Assembly: GCA_030652635.1 (NCBI GenBank)
Contig: JAUSPW010000349.1
Coordinates: 1 to 5,775, forward strand
DNA length: 5,775 nt
Direction: 5' to 3'
Source of the DNA: Pseudohongiella sp.
GTDB taxonomy: Bacteria > Pseudomonadota > Gammaproteobacteria > Pseudomonadales > Pseudohongiellaceae
Shown here: piece by piece, positions 1 to 5,775 of the stretch
How the letters are laid out: each line of letters opens with the position of its first letter
Position numbering within the stretch: the stretch's first letter is position 1
The notes under the pieces: model-generated
Seen by the model: only the letters and a program-made list of their open reading frames with translations
Database searches by the model: none
What the model was told of the DNA's origin: nothing
Translations under genes and position numbers: made by a program

Positions 1-399
1 GCTGTTAAATGCCACATGATCAGCGCACAAGGCGCTGTACAGGTTGACCATGGCTGGTTCAATGGACGCATGCTGCTGGGCAGTCGCCGGATAAGCAAAC
101 TGATTCTCGTGGAAGTAAACCAGGGTCGGAATGCGCGCCAGTTCTGGCACAAAACCACGCAAGCTCGCCAGATCAGTGAGCGAGGTGGCGATGACCAGAT
201 CGTAGTTGTCAGTCAGCTCGCGCCGGTGGTTAAATGCCCAGCTCAGACTGTTTCCGCGTACACGCCAGGAAAAGTGTCGTGCTGGCAGGCTCAGGCAGGT
301 CCAGTGATAGTGCGGAAACATATCGCACAGGATCTGTCGCCACTGTTGATGGCTCCCCGCATCGTAGGCACTGAGCAATAATATTCTGCGATCGGTCAT
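1..399 (-). CDS. QTMAN-like (DUF3524) glycosyltransferase, N-terminal part, cut by window edge
   Basis: The minus strand reads an uninterrupted 133 codons from an ATG at 399-397 to the left edge, so the C-terminal part is missing. The visible protein resembles the N-terminal DUF3524 domain of tRNA-queuosine alpha-mannosyltransferase (human QTMAN, formerly GTDC1), which transfers mannose from GDP-mannose to queuosine at the wobble position of tRNA-Asp. Seen motifs: a first beta strand followed by SAYDAGSHQQW (residues 10-20), LPARHFSWRVRGN (38-50), a D-L-V-I-A-T-S strand (67-73), YFHENQFAYP (95-104) and a closing ADHVAFNS (126-133). Each matches the family pattern as I recall it. The start precedes the first motif closely and the next Met (residue 27) would remove it, so ATG 399 is the best start, although no clear Shine-Dalgarno is seen. 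The gene is divergent from the acyl-CoA synthetase. Family membership is fairly sure; mannose and queuosine as substrates in this bacterium are inferred, and the donor-binding C-terminal half cannot be checked. Confidence 0.85.
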   Translation of the reverse strand, partial: MTDRRILLLSAYDAGSHQQWRQILCDMFPHYHWTCLSLPARHFSWRVRGNSLSWAFNHRRELTDNYDLVIATSLTDLASLRGFVPELARIPTLVYFHENQFAYPATAQQHASIEPAMVNLYSALCADHVAFNS

Positions 400-480
400 G
401 ATGTTGCCGGAAAAACAGTTATCGGAAATAAAGTTATTAAAACAGACGAACCACGGACATTGAGGTCTTCAACAAGCGTT
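400..480. promoter_or_regulatory. Divergent AT-rich intergenic region (promoters expected)
   Basis: This short gap separates the starts of two divergent genes and therefore probably carries both promoters. The core at 411-450 is clearly AT-rich compared with its flanks. On the plus strand a weak sigma70-like pair can be drawn: TTGCCG (404-409), a 17-nt spacer, then AATAAA (427-432). Each box matches consensus at only four of six positions. The hexamer AGTTAT occurs twice (417-422 and 432-437), 15 bp apart, which could be coincidence or a small operator. No convincing minus-strand promoter was found. Confidence 0.3.
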
Positions 481-2067
481 ATGCAATCTAATGATGAACT
501 ACTGCTAGGTCAATCGCCCGAAACACTGCTGGCTTCATTACCTGCCAAAGTCAGTACACCTGTTTTTGAGCGCGCCGTCAGCGCACCACTGTCACCTGCG
601 GTCAGAGACCACACTGGTCGGCATCTTAATTACTCTGAATTGGCTGCGTCTGTACGCCAGACCCAGCAACAATTGCAATTGATTGGAATTCACCCTGGCG
701 ACAGAGTGTTATTGATCAATGAAAACAGCGTGCCGTTGCTGATTAGCATTTTAGCGCTCAGCGAACTAGGCGCCTGGCCGGTTGTGGTGAATGCCCGTAT
801 GGCCGCTGCCGAGATTGATCGTATTCGAAACCATTGTGAACCTCGTATGGTGATCTATTTGCTGGAGTCCGCAGCGGCTGCCAGCCATTGGTCAGCCATT
901 GCTGGCATGCAGCACTGCGAACAGCTCGAATTGGCCAGCGCAAGCGTCGGTGTGCGCCACTTGCCAGTGAGTGAACGTAACAGCGAACAGGCGTTGAGTG
1001 AGCAAGGCGTGTTCACCTTGATTTACACCACCGGGACGACTGGCGATCCCAAAGGGGTCATGCTTACACATCGCAATATGTTGTATGTCGCGGCTGTCAG
1101 TGGCGCGCTGCGCGGTCTGAAGTCCGATGACAAAATATATCTGGTGCTGCCGGTATCGCATGTTTTTGGCATATCGGCTGTGTTCCTTGCCGCCTTGTAT
1201 GCAGGTGCAGAACTGATTGTTGCAGACAGGTTTGATCCGGCGCTATGTTTCAGTAATTTTGAACAGCTCGGGGTCAGTGGTGTTTTTGGTGTGCCGGCCA
1301 TGTTTGCCAAGTTGGTGGATCACGCGCGTGAACGCGGTATCTCGCAGGCAGACCGCACTCAAAAATGGCCGCGGCTACGCTTTATGTACAGTGGCGGTGC
1401 TCCGCTTGATCCTGCCATCAAAGAAAAGACCGAGCACTTGTTTGGCCTGCCGTTATTAAACGGCTATGGCATGACCGAGAGTGCCCCAACCATCAGCCAG
1501 GTGCGTTTTAATGAGCCGTTGGCTAACTGCAGCGTTGGCAAGGCATTGCCGGGCATGGAAATCCGTTTGCTCGGACCTGATGGTGCAGAAGTAGCACAAG
1601 GTGAAGTGGGTGAGCTGCATGTTCGCGGCCCGAATATCATGTTGGGTTATTACCGTAATCCCCTTGCCACTGCGGCGGCAATCGATGAGCAAGGATTCCT
1701 GAATACCGGAGATCTGGTGCGCTTGGATGAGGATGGCAACATTCACATCGCAGGACGCAGCAAAGAACTGATCATTCATTCGGGTTTTAACGTATACCCT
1801 CCGGAAGTGGAAGGTGTGATTTCCAAACACCCCGAGGTATTGTTATGTGCGGTGATCGGCGAGCCGGTCGAAGGTAATGAAAACGTGCTGGCGTTTGTGC
1901 AGCGTACGGCGGGTAGCCAATTGGATGAGGCGAGTTTGCAGGCGTTTATAAAGCCGTTGCTCACAGCCTACAAACGCCCGAGCCGAATTGAATTTATGGA
2001 GCCGCTACCAACGGCACCGTCCGGGAAAGTTCTTAAACACAAACTGAAGAAGGAGTCTGCCAGATGA
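481..2067 (+). CDS. AMP-forming acyl-CoA synthetase (ANL superfamily, FadD/4CL-like)
   Basis: This is a class I adenylate-forming enzyme that activates a carboxylate with ATP to an acyl-AMP and then transfers it to CoA; it is expected to be cytosolic or membrane-associated. With the ATG at 481 the protein is 528 aa, normal full length for the family. Core motifs appear in order: the A3 P-loop YTTGTTGDPKG (residues 182-192), LPVSHVFG (223-230), A5 GYGMTE (328-333), A7 TGDL (409-412), the A8 hinge GRSKELIIHSGFNVYPPEVE (425-444), and A10 PSGK with the catalytic lysine K516. All key residues are present, so it should be active. The frame also opens at a TTG (460), giving seven more residues. I prefer the ATG because it is the stronger codon and has GAGG (462-465) upstream, although the spacing of about 15 nt is long. 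It overlaps the downstream glutathione transferase by four bases (ATGA). The acyl substrate (fatty, aromatic or other) cannot be read from the sequence. Confidence 0.93.
   Translation: MQSNDELLLGQSPETLLASLPAKVSTPVFERAVSAPLSPAVRDHTGRHLNYSELAASVRQTQQQLQLIGIHPGDRVLLINENSVPLLISILALSELGAWPVVVNARMAAAEIDRIRNHCEPRMVIYLLESAAAASHWSAIAGMQHCEQLELASASVGVRHLPVSERNSEQALSEQGVFTLIYTTGTTGDPKGVMLTHRNMLYVAAVSGALRGLKSDDKIYLVLPVSHVFGISAVFLAALYAGAELIVADRFDPALCFSNFEQLGVSGVFGVPAMFAKLVDHARERGISQADRTQKWPRLRFMYSGGAPLDPAIKEKTEHLFGLPLLNGYGMTESAPTISQVRFNEPLANCSVGKALPGMEIRLLGPDGAEVAQGEVGELHVRGPNIMLGYYRNPLATAAAIDEQGFLNTGDLVRLDEDGNIHIAGRSKELIIHSGFNVYPPEVEGVISKHPEVLLCAVIGEPVEGNENVLAFVQRTAGSQLDEASLQAFIKPLLTAYKRPSRIEFMEPLPTAPSGKVLKHKLKKESAR
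2050..2055 (+). promoter_or_regulatory. Ribosome binding site of the glutathione transferase gene
   Basis: AAGGAG lies 8 nt before the ATG at 2064, inside the last codons of the acyl-CoA synthetase gene. It is the strongest Shine-Dalgarno in the window and fixes the start that overlaps the upstream stop codon. The arrangement fits translational coupling. Confidence 0.8.
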
Positions 2068-2702
2068 TCAAACTATATGGATTTGCCATGAGTAACTACT
2101 ACAACATGGTAAAAATGGCCTTGTTGGAGAAAGGCATGGAGTTTGAGGAAGTCACCGTGCTTCCCAACCAGGAAAACGAGTATCTGTCGCGCAGCCCGAT
2201 GGGAAAAGTGCCGTGTATCGAGACAGAGCAGGGATTTCTGACTGAAACCGAAGTCATCATCGATTACCTCGATAGCCTGGGCCTTGGCCCGTCGTTTTAC
2301 CCTGTTGATCCATTTGAGCGCGCCAAAGTGCGCGAGTTGATTCGTTACCTCGAACTGTATATCGAATTGCCAGCGCGTCGCCTGTATGGCGATGTGTTTT
2401 TTGGTCGCCCAGCCAGTGATGAACTCAAAGAGTCGGTGCGCAAAGAGCTGCAGAAAGGTTTTGCTGCGCTGGCTAAACTGGCGAAATACGATCCTTATCT
2501 GGCCGGCAGTGACATGAGTTATGCCGACTTCTACTTCCTGTTCAGTGTGGGGCTGGTTACCCGCGTGACCAAAAAGGCACTCAATTGGGACGTGTTTGCC
2601 ACGGAGCCAGGCGTCAAAGCATTGCTGGGCTTGCTTGAACAGCGCGACTCCGTTAAAACGATTCGTGAACATCAGGCAAAGGCGGCGTTGCCCAAGATCT
2701 GA
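2064..2702 (+). CDS. Glutathione S-transferase family protein
   Basis: A 212-aa cytosolic-type glutathione transferase with both domains complete. These enzymes conjugate glutathione to electrophiles or use it in isomerase or peroxidase reactions. The N-terminal thioredoxin-like domain (about 1-75) starts with the typical strand IKLYGF and a helix beginning at S10, the likely catalytic Ser position. The context SNYYNMV lacks the common S-P pair, and Y12 or Y13 could also serve. GKVP (47-50) supplies the cis-proline that contacts the glutathione backbone, and E61-T62 in LTETEVI takes the place of the usual E-S pair that binds the gamma-glutamyl group. The helical C-terminal domain (about 85-205) has the LAGSDMSYAD signature (146-155) with the S152/D155 N-capping box. 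Start choice is firm (AAGGAG 8 nt upstream), and it is coupled to the acyl-CoA synthetase stop. The class (beta, zeta or other) and substrate are not decidable here. Confidence 0.9.
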   Translation: MIKLYGFAMSNYYNMVKMALLEKGMEFEEVTVLPNQENEYLSRSPMGKVPCIETEQGFLTETEVIIDYLDSLGLGPSFYPVDPFERAKVRELIRYLELYIELPARRLYGDVFFGRPASDELKESVRKELQKGFAALAKLAKYDPYLAGSDMSYADFYFLFSVGLVTRVTKKALNWDVFATEPGVKALLGLLEQRDSVKTIREHQAKAALPKI

Positions 2703-2737
2703 ACCAAGTAACAGGTAAACAGGATAGAGATTTATCG

Positions 2738-3316
2738 ATGACCCCCAGGCCCGCCAGTACGGTAGTGATTGTGCGCGAGAGCAGCGAAGGCGTTCAGACC
2801 TTGCTGCTCAGGCGCAATTCCGCGCTGAGTTTTGAAGGCGGCGCCTGGGTATTCCCGGGAGGCAAAGTGGATGCCTGTGATTACCCGGAAGCTTGTGACA
2901 CCCTGGCTGAATGCGAAGCGGAGTATCTGGCAGCGGTGAATGCGTGTATCCGCGAGACTCGCGAAGAAGCGGGTTTACAGATAGCGCCTGATCATTTGAT
3001 TCATATCGCACACTGGACAACGCCACTCGGATTACCGCGTCGCTACGCCACCTGGTTCTTTATGTGCCCCTTACATGAGGCAGTCGACATTGTGGTGGAT
3101 GACGACGAGATACTCGATTATCAATGGCTGAGTCCGGCAGCAGCGTTACAGGAGCACAGTGAAGGACGGATTCGATTACCGATTCCGACAGCACATACAT
3201 TAAAAAGTATGTTGCCCTACAACGGCCTGGCGCAGCTTTGCCAGGCAATGCGCGCCGCTGAAATTCATGTATTTCCCGAAAATTCAGACTATTACAAGCC
3301 ATTTTTACCTGGCTGA
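2738..3316 (+). CDS. Nudix hydrolase, NUDT19-like (possible CoA/acyl-CoA diphosphatase)
   Basis: A 192-aa Nudix-fold enzyme expected to hydrolyse a nucleoside diphosphate linked to another group. The opening strand STVVIVRE, the segment TLLLRRNSALSFEGGAWVFP (21-40) and GGKVDACD (41-48) are followed by the Nudix helix RETREEAGL (72-80), which holds the metal-binding glutamates E73, E76 and E77. The stretch between the Gly-Gly and the R-E is about 17 residues longer than in the canonical Nudix box (G-x5-E-x7-REUxEExGU). That insertion, together with the arginine-rich strand and the W-V-F-P-G-G-K-V-D pattern, recalls the NUDT19 branch, whose animal members cleave CoA and acyl-CoA to 3',5'-ADP and phosphopantetheine derivatives. 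The ATG at 2738 has only a weak ribosome site (GAGA at 2727-2730). The gene starts 35 bp after the glutathione transferase stop, so it is probably in the same transcript. Nudix membership is certain; CoA as substrate is inference, mildly favoured by the acyl-CoA synthetase two genes upstream. Confidence 0.9.
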   Translation: MTPRPASTVVIVRESSEGVQTLLLRRNSALSFEGGAWVFPGGKVDACDYPEACDTLAECEAEYLAAVNACIRETREEAGLQIAPDHLIHIAHWTTPLGLPRRYATWFFMCPLHEAVDIVVDDDEILDYQWLSPAAALQEHSEGRIRLPIPTAHTLKSMLPYNGLAQLCQAMRAAEIHVFPENSDYYKPFLPG

Positions 3317-3320
3317 ACAA

Positions 3321-3349
3321 TGTCGTCAGACCGAGTGTGGTCCACGACA
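3321..3349 (+). terminator. Hairpin just after the Nudix gene, possible terminator
   Basis: TGTCGT (3321-3326) pairs with ACGACA (3344-3349), and inside it GACC (3329-3332) pairs with GGTC (3339-3342) around the 6-nt loop GAGTGT. The two stems are joined by an asymmetric internal loop (CA against C). It starts 5 nt after the Nudix stop codon, the usual place for an intrinsic terminator. The downstream bases (GATTTGCTTGCCTT) are T-rich but not a proper T-tract, so termination may be weak or factor-assisted. Confidence 0.4.
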
Positions 3350-3355
3350 GATTTG

Positions 3356-3401
3356 CTTGCCTTGTCCGGTCCAGTAATGGGATAGTTGAGCGGAAGGCAA
3401 G
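3356..3401. repeat. Second inverted repeat in the 3317-3466 gap
   Basis: CTTGCCTT (3356-3363) is perfectly complementary to AAGGCAAG (3394-3401). The stem extends inward by CCG (3366-3368) with CGG (3391-3393) after a 2-nt GT bulge, leaving a 22-nt loop that contains a small CCA/TGG hairpin. It is followed on the plus strand by A-rich AATAAAAA, not T, so it does not look like an intrinsic terminator in either direction. It may be a leader structure of the following gene or a protein-binding palindrome. The rest of the gap, 3402-3466, holds nothing I can name. Confidence 0.45.
3358..3386 (+). promoter_or_regulatory. Weak candidate sigma70 promoter for the DUF4175-type gene
   Basis: TTGCCT (3358-3363), a 17-nt spacer and GATAGT (3381-3386) each match four of six consensus positions. 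The pair lies about 80 bp before the ATG at 3467 and overlaps the second inverted repeat. Such matches are common by chance; the call rests mainly on the 150-bp gap and the hairpin after the preceding gene, which suggest a new transcript begins here. Confidence 0.2.
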
Positions 3402-3466
3402 AATAAAAACCGCTGGCTGCCAGTGAACGTATCAGTCCTGTAATCCCGGAACAGAGCCGTCTGATT

Positions 3467-5775
3467 ATGTCGAATCAATCGTCACACGCCACCATAGAAA
3501 ACTTGCGATCCAGCCTGGCAGCGGTTGGGCGTCGCCGCACCATGCTGGTGTTTCTGCACCAGACAGGTTTGTTACTGACAGCCCTGGCTGCGCTGGTACT
3601 GGGCATGAGCCTGATCAGTCTGTGGTTACCAGATGCCTTCATGTTGCAGTTATGTTTACTGCTGCTGAGCGGGGGTATCGGGATAACGCTGATCTGGCGA
3701 TACAGCGCTGCATTGCGCAGGCTGCGTGCCGATGATCGTCAACTTGCTGGCATTATCGAATCACGTATGCCAGATCTCGAGCAACGACTGCTCACTTCCC
3801 TTGAATTTTCGCCTGACAGTGATGCCTCAAAAAAGGCAGGCGTCTCCGCGCAGTTTGTTGAGCAGTTGTGGGTCGACGCGGAAGTGCATCTGCGCGATCA
3901 GGAACAACAGCTGCAGCAAGTGTCCGATCGTCGCGCGCCTTATACCTCAGCCTCACTGGCCGCGGTAGCGGTGCTGGTAACCGTGGTGGCTTTTATCAGT
4001 TCAGATGCATTGTTACGCGCTGGAGCCCAGCTGCTCTGGCCCTTTTCCCTGCGTCCGGTCAGCGTAGAACTTGCAGAACCTGCCGTGCCGGCCGAAGCGC
4101 TGGAGTTGGTCATCACGGTGGAGCCTGGGGATATCCGTATGCAGCGCGGGCGATCTGCCAGCATCAATGTCAGGATTGAAAACGGTGCCCCAGCCAATGT
4201 GCGGCTGCGCATGCAGTCTGATCAGTTGAATTGGTACGACGTCTCGATGCGCGAAGAAGGCAGCGGCAGTAACGGAGCGGCTTGGTCGTATTACATGCCA
4301 GCTGTGCAGGATGAGTTGGTCTACTACGTCAGTATTGATCAGGCAGATGGCCCCGACGGTGAACTGCGCAGTCGTCAGTACGCAATAACCCTGTACGATT
4401 TGCCGCGCGCTGAACAAATTGATCTGGCTTTTGACTTTCCTGACTACACAGGCATGGACGATCTGCAGGAACCTGACAGTGGCGACATGGTTGCCCCGGA
4501 AGGCACTGAGGTGGCTCTGAATGTCACCTTTAATAAAGCGGTGCAGCAGGCAGACATTGTGTTTGATGATGACAGCCGTATCCCGCTGACTGTAGATGGC
4601 TTGACTGGTACTGCAGTGCTCACCATTTCACGAGATACCGCTTATCGTGTGATGGCAACCGACTTCGATCGTTTACAGACGGAAGACGCCGATGTGTTTT
4701 ACATCCGCTCAATTCCCGATCAACCGCCGGTGCTGGCTTTGCACAGCCCGGGTCGTGATCAGGATGTGATGCCGCTGGAAGAAGTGATTCTGCAAGTTGA
4801 GGCAACAGATGACTATGGCCTTAGTGAGTTCCAGTTGCATTACAGTGTGGTGGGCACTGATGAGCTGGCGATTGATTTTCTGCCAACAGAGCAGACTCGT
4901 AATATCACTGGCAACCAGATGATTTTTATGGAAGATCTGGCTGTGCAGCCTGGTGATTTTGTCAGTTATTACATGACACTGGCAGATAACAACGCGTTAC
5001 GTGGACCACAGCAGATTGTGTCTGATATTTATTTTCTGCAAGTTGTGCCAACCGATCAGGAGTTCCGACGGGCGGCGGGTGGACAACAAGGCGGCGGGGG
5101 CGGTGGCGGCGGTGGTGGAGACAACAGCAGCAGTGCGCTTGTGACCTTACAGAAAGACATTATTGCTGCCACCTGGCGCCTTCGTCAGCAGCAGCTCAAT
5201 ATGGATCAGCAACAATTTGATGACGATGTGGCCGTGCTCGCCGACTCGCAGCGTGAAGCGATGGAGCGGGCGCGTATGTCGATAGAGCGCTTGTCGGAGC
5301 GTCTGGATTTTGCGGATGACAGTTTTGGCAACGCCGTCACGCATTTGCAGCGTGCTATCGAGCAAATGGATCTGGCCGCCGGACAACTGGATGCACAGGC
5401 TTTAACAACCGCCATGCAGCCTGAACAGCAGGCTTTGCAAATGGTGCTGCGTGCCGAAGCCGAGATCAATCGAACTGACGTTAATTTCCAGCGACAACAG
5501 GCTGGAGGCGGCGGCGGTGGTGGCGGGCAGCAGGAGCGCGAAGATTTGCGCGAATTGTTCGACATGGAAATGGGTCAGAATGAGAATCGCTACGAAACGC
5601 CCCGGCAAGCGGGCGGTGGTCAACAGCAGAATACCGAAGAGGCCAGTCGTCTCGAAGAGCTTGCACGCCGTCAGGAAAGCCTGACGCGCGCTCAGCGCAA
5701 TCTTGCACGACGCATGGAAGAGCTTGAAGAAGAGCAACGCCGACGCGAACTAGAAAGGCTGCGCCGGGAGCAGGA
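3467..5775 (+). CDS. DUF4175-type membrane protein, N-terminal 769 codons, cut by window edge
   Basis: The frame is open from ATG 3467 to the right edge with no stop. An in-frame TAA at 3404 and the lack of another standard start before 3467 make this the first possible start; its ribosome site is weak (AGAG, 3453-3456). Segments: a basic N-terminus (GRRR, 21-24), transmembrane helices at about 28-53 and 58-77, a cytoplasmic loop with LEQRLLTSLEF (104-114), a third helix at about 162-179, then a large, presumably periplasmic region. The latter looks beta-rich, with PDYTG (325-329), APEGTEV (343-349) and ATDDYGL (446-452), patterns that recur in DUF4175-like proteins. From 542 on, low-complexity Gly/Gln linkers alternate with predicted coiled coils (about 557-679 and from 722). 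Three N-terminal membrane helices followed by a long Gly/Gln-rich exterior tail fit the DUF4175/TIGR02302 description as I remember it. Molecular function is unknown. Relatives are often near MoxR, DUF58 and VWA genes; none is visible here. Family name likely, function not assigned. Confidence 0.8.
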   Translation, partial: MSNQSSHATIENLRSSLAAVGRRRTMLVFLHQTGLLLTALAALVLGMSLISLWLPDAFMLQLCLLLLSGGIGITLIWRYSAALRRLRADDRQLAGIIESRMPDLEQRLLTSLEFSPDSDASKKAGVSAQFVEQLWVDAEVHLRDQEQQLQQVSDRRAPYTSASLAAVAVLVTVVAFISSDALLRAGAQLLWPFSLRPVSVELAEPAVPAEALELVITVEPGDIRMQRGRSASINVRIENGAPANVRLRMQSDQLNWYDVSMREEGSGSNGAAWSYYMPAVQDELVYYVSIDQADGPDGELRSRQYAITLYDLPRAEQIDLAFDFPDYTGMDDLQEPDSGDMVAPEGTEVALNVTFNKAVQQADIVFDDDSRIPLTVDGLTGTAVLTISRDTAYRVMATDFDRLQTEDADVFYIRSIPDQPPVLALHSPGRDQDVMPLEEVILQVEATDDYGLSEFQLHYSVVGTDELAIDFLPTEQTRNITGNQMIFMEDLAVQPGDFVSYYMTLADNNALRGPQQIVSDIYFLQVVPTDQEFRRAAGGQQGGGGGGGGGGDNSSSALVTLQKDIIAATWRLRQQQLNMDQQQFDDDVAVLADSQREAMERARMSIERLSERLDFADDSFGNAVTHLQRAIEQMDLAAGQLDAQALTTAMQPEQQALQMVLRAEAEINRTDVNFQRQQAGGGGGGGGQQEREDLRELFDMEMGQNENRYETPRQAGGGQQQNTEEASRLEELARRQESLTRAQRNLARRMEELEEEQRRRELERLRREQ
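5090..5119 (+). repeat. Poly-glycine tract of ten codons
   Basis: Ten consecutive glycine codons (residues 542-551 of the DUF4175-type protein), using GGC, GGG, GGT and GGA, follow a GGQQ stretch. Mixed codon use argues that the peptide, rather than the DNA repeat, is maintained. It sits exactly between the beta-rich region and the first coiled coil, so it probably acts as a flexible hinge. Confidence 0.85.
5504..5527 (+). repeat. Second poly-glycine tract, eight codons
   Basis: Eight glycine codons (residues 680-687), again with mixed third bases, lie between glutamine-rich flanks (RQQA before, QQER after). A shorter GGG-QQQ element follows at 5612-5629 (residues 716-721). Together with the first tract they punctuate the helical tail into separate modules. 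Confidence 0.85.

Noticed and set aside
16..381. Plus-strand 121-codon open frame
   Set aside because: It lies antisense to the glycosyltransferase, whose conserved motifs are on the minus strand; its own translation shows no recognisable domain.
417..437. AGTTAT direct repeat as an operator
   Set aside because: Only six bases in an AT-rich region; expected by chance too easily to call as a separate site.
2073..2672. Minus-strand 199-codon open frame covering nearly all of the glutathione transferase gene
   Set aside because: Long but antisense to a gene with clear domain motifs, a strong ribosome site and operon coupling. The translation is His/Gln-rich without a recognisable fold, typical of a codon-bias shadow.
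3726..4179. Two overlapping plus-strand frames inside the DUF4175-type gene
   Set aside because: They are out of frame with the continuous 769-codon reading frame, which shows membrane helices and conserved motifs across the same stretch; no sign of a frameshift.
5090..5527. Glycine-codon tracts as possible slippage (phase-variation) repeats
   Set aside because: The tracts mix GGC, GGT, GGG and GGA rather than repeating one unit, so DNA slippage is unlikely to be frequent; the longest single-base run is only a few G.
5206..5565. Minus-strand open frame with a poly-proline run
   Set aside because: The prolines are only the complement of the poly-glycine codons of the plus-strand gene; the remaining Ser/Arg/Cys-rich translation looks like antisense of coiled-coil coding sequence.

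Overview
The window looks like a chromosomal segment of a gammaproteobacterium, probably marine or environmental. The basis is gene content (a bacterial DUF3524/QTMAN-type glycosyltransferase, an acyl-CoA synthetase, a cytosolic glutathione transferase, a NUDT19-like Nudix hydrolase and a DUF4175-type membrane protein), tight gene packing, and a moderate GC content judged by eye. The taxonomic call is inference; there is no rRNA or other marker gene here. I see no insertion sequence, CRISPR array, tRNA, phage gene or attachment site.

Layout. (1) Positions 1-399, minus strand: the N-terminal 133 codons of a glycosyltransferase related to tRNA-queuosine alpha-mannosyltransferase; the rest lies beyond the left edge. 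(2) Positions 400-480: a short AT-rich divergent intergenic region that must hold both start regions. (3) Positions 481-3316, plus strand: a compact three-gene cluster. An AMP-forming acyl-CoA synthetase overlaps a glutathione S-transferase by ATGA, and a Nudix hydrolase follows 35 bp later. (4) Positions 3317-3466: a 150-bp gap with two tandem inverted repeats, probably marking the end of this transcription unit, the leader of the next, or both. (5) Positions 3467-5775, plus strand: at least 769 codons, open at the right edge, of a DUF4175-type inner-membrane protein. It has three transmembrane helices, a large extracytoplasmic beta-rich region, and a tail of coiled coils separated by poly-glycine and glutamine-rich linkers.

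How the genes may work together. The three-gene cluster can be read as acyl-CoA chemistry (ligase making an acyl-CoA, Nudix enzyme of the CoA/acyl-CoA diphosphatase type) plus glutathione-dependent detoxification. Only the gene order supports this; no substrate can be read from the sequence. The DUF4175-type protein is the least understood gene here. Relatives are often found near MoxR AAA+ ATPase, DUF58 and VWA-domain genes, so flanking sequence to the right is the natural place to look. No complete undescribed system is visible within this window.
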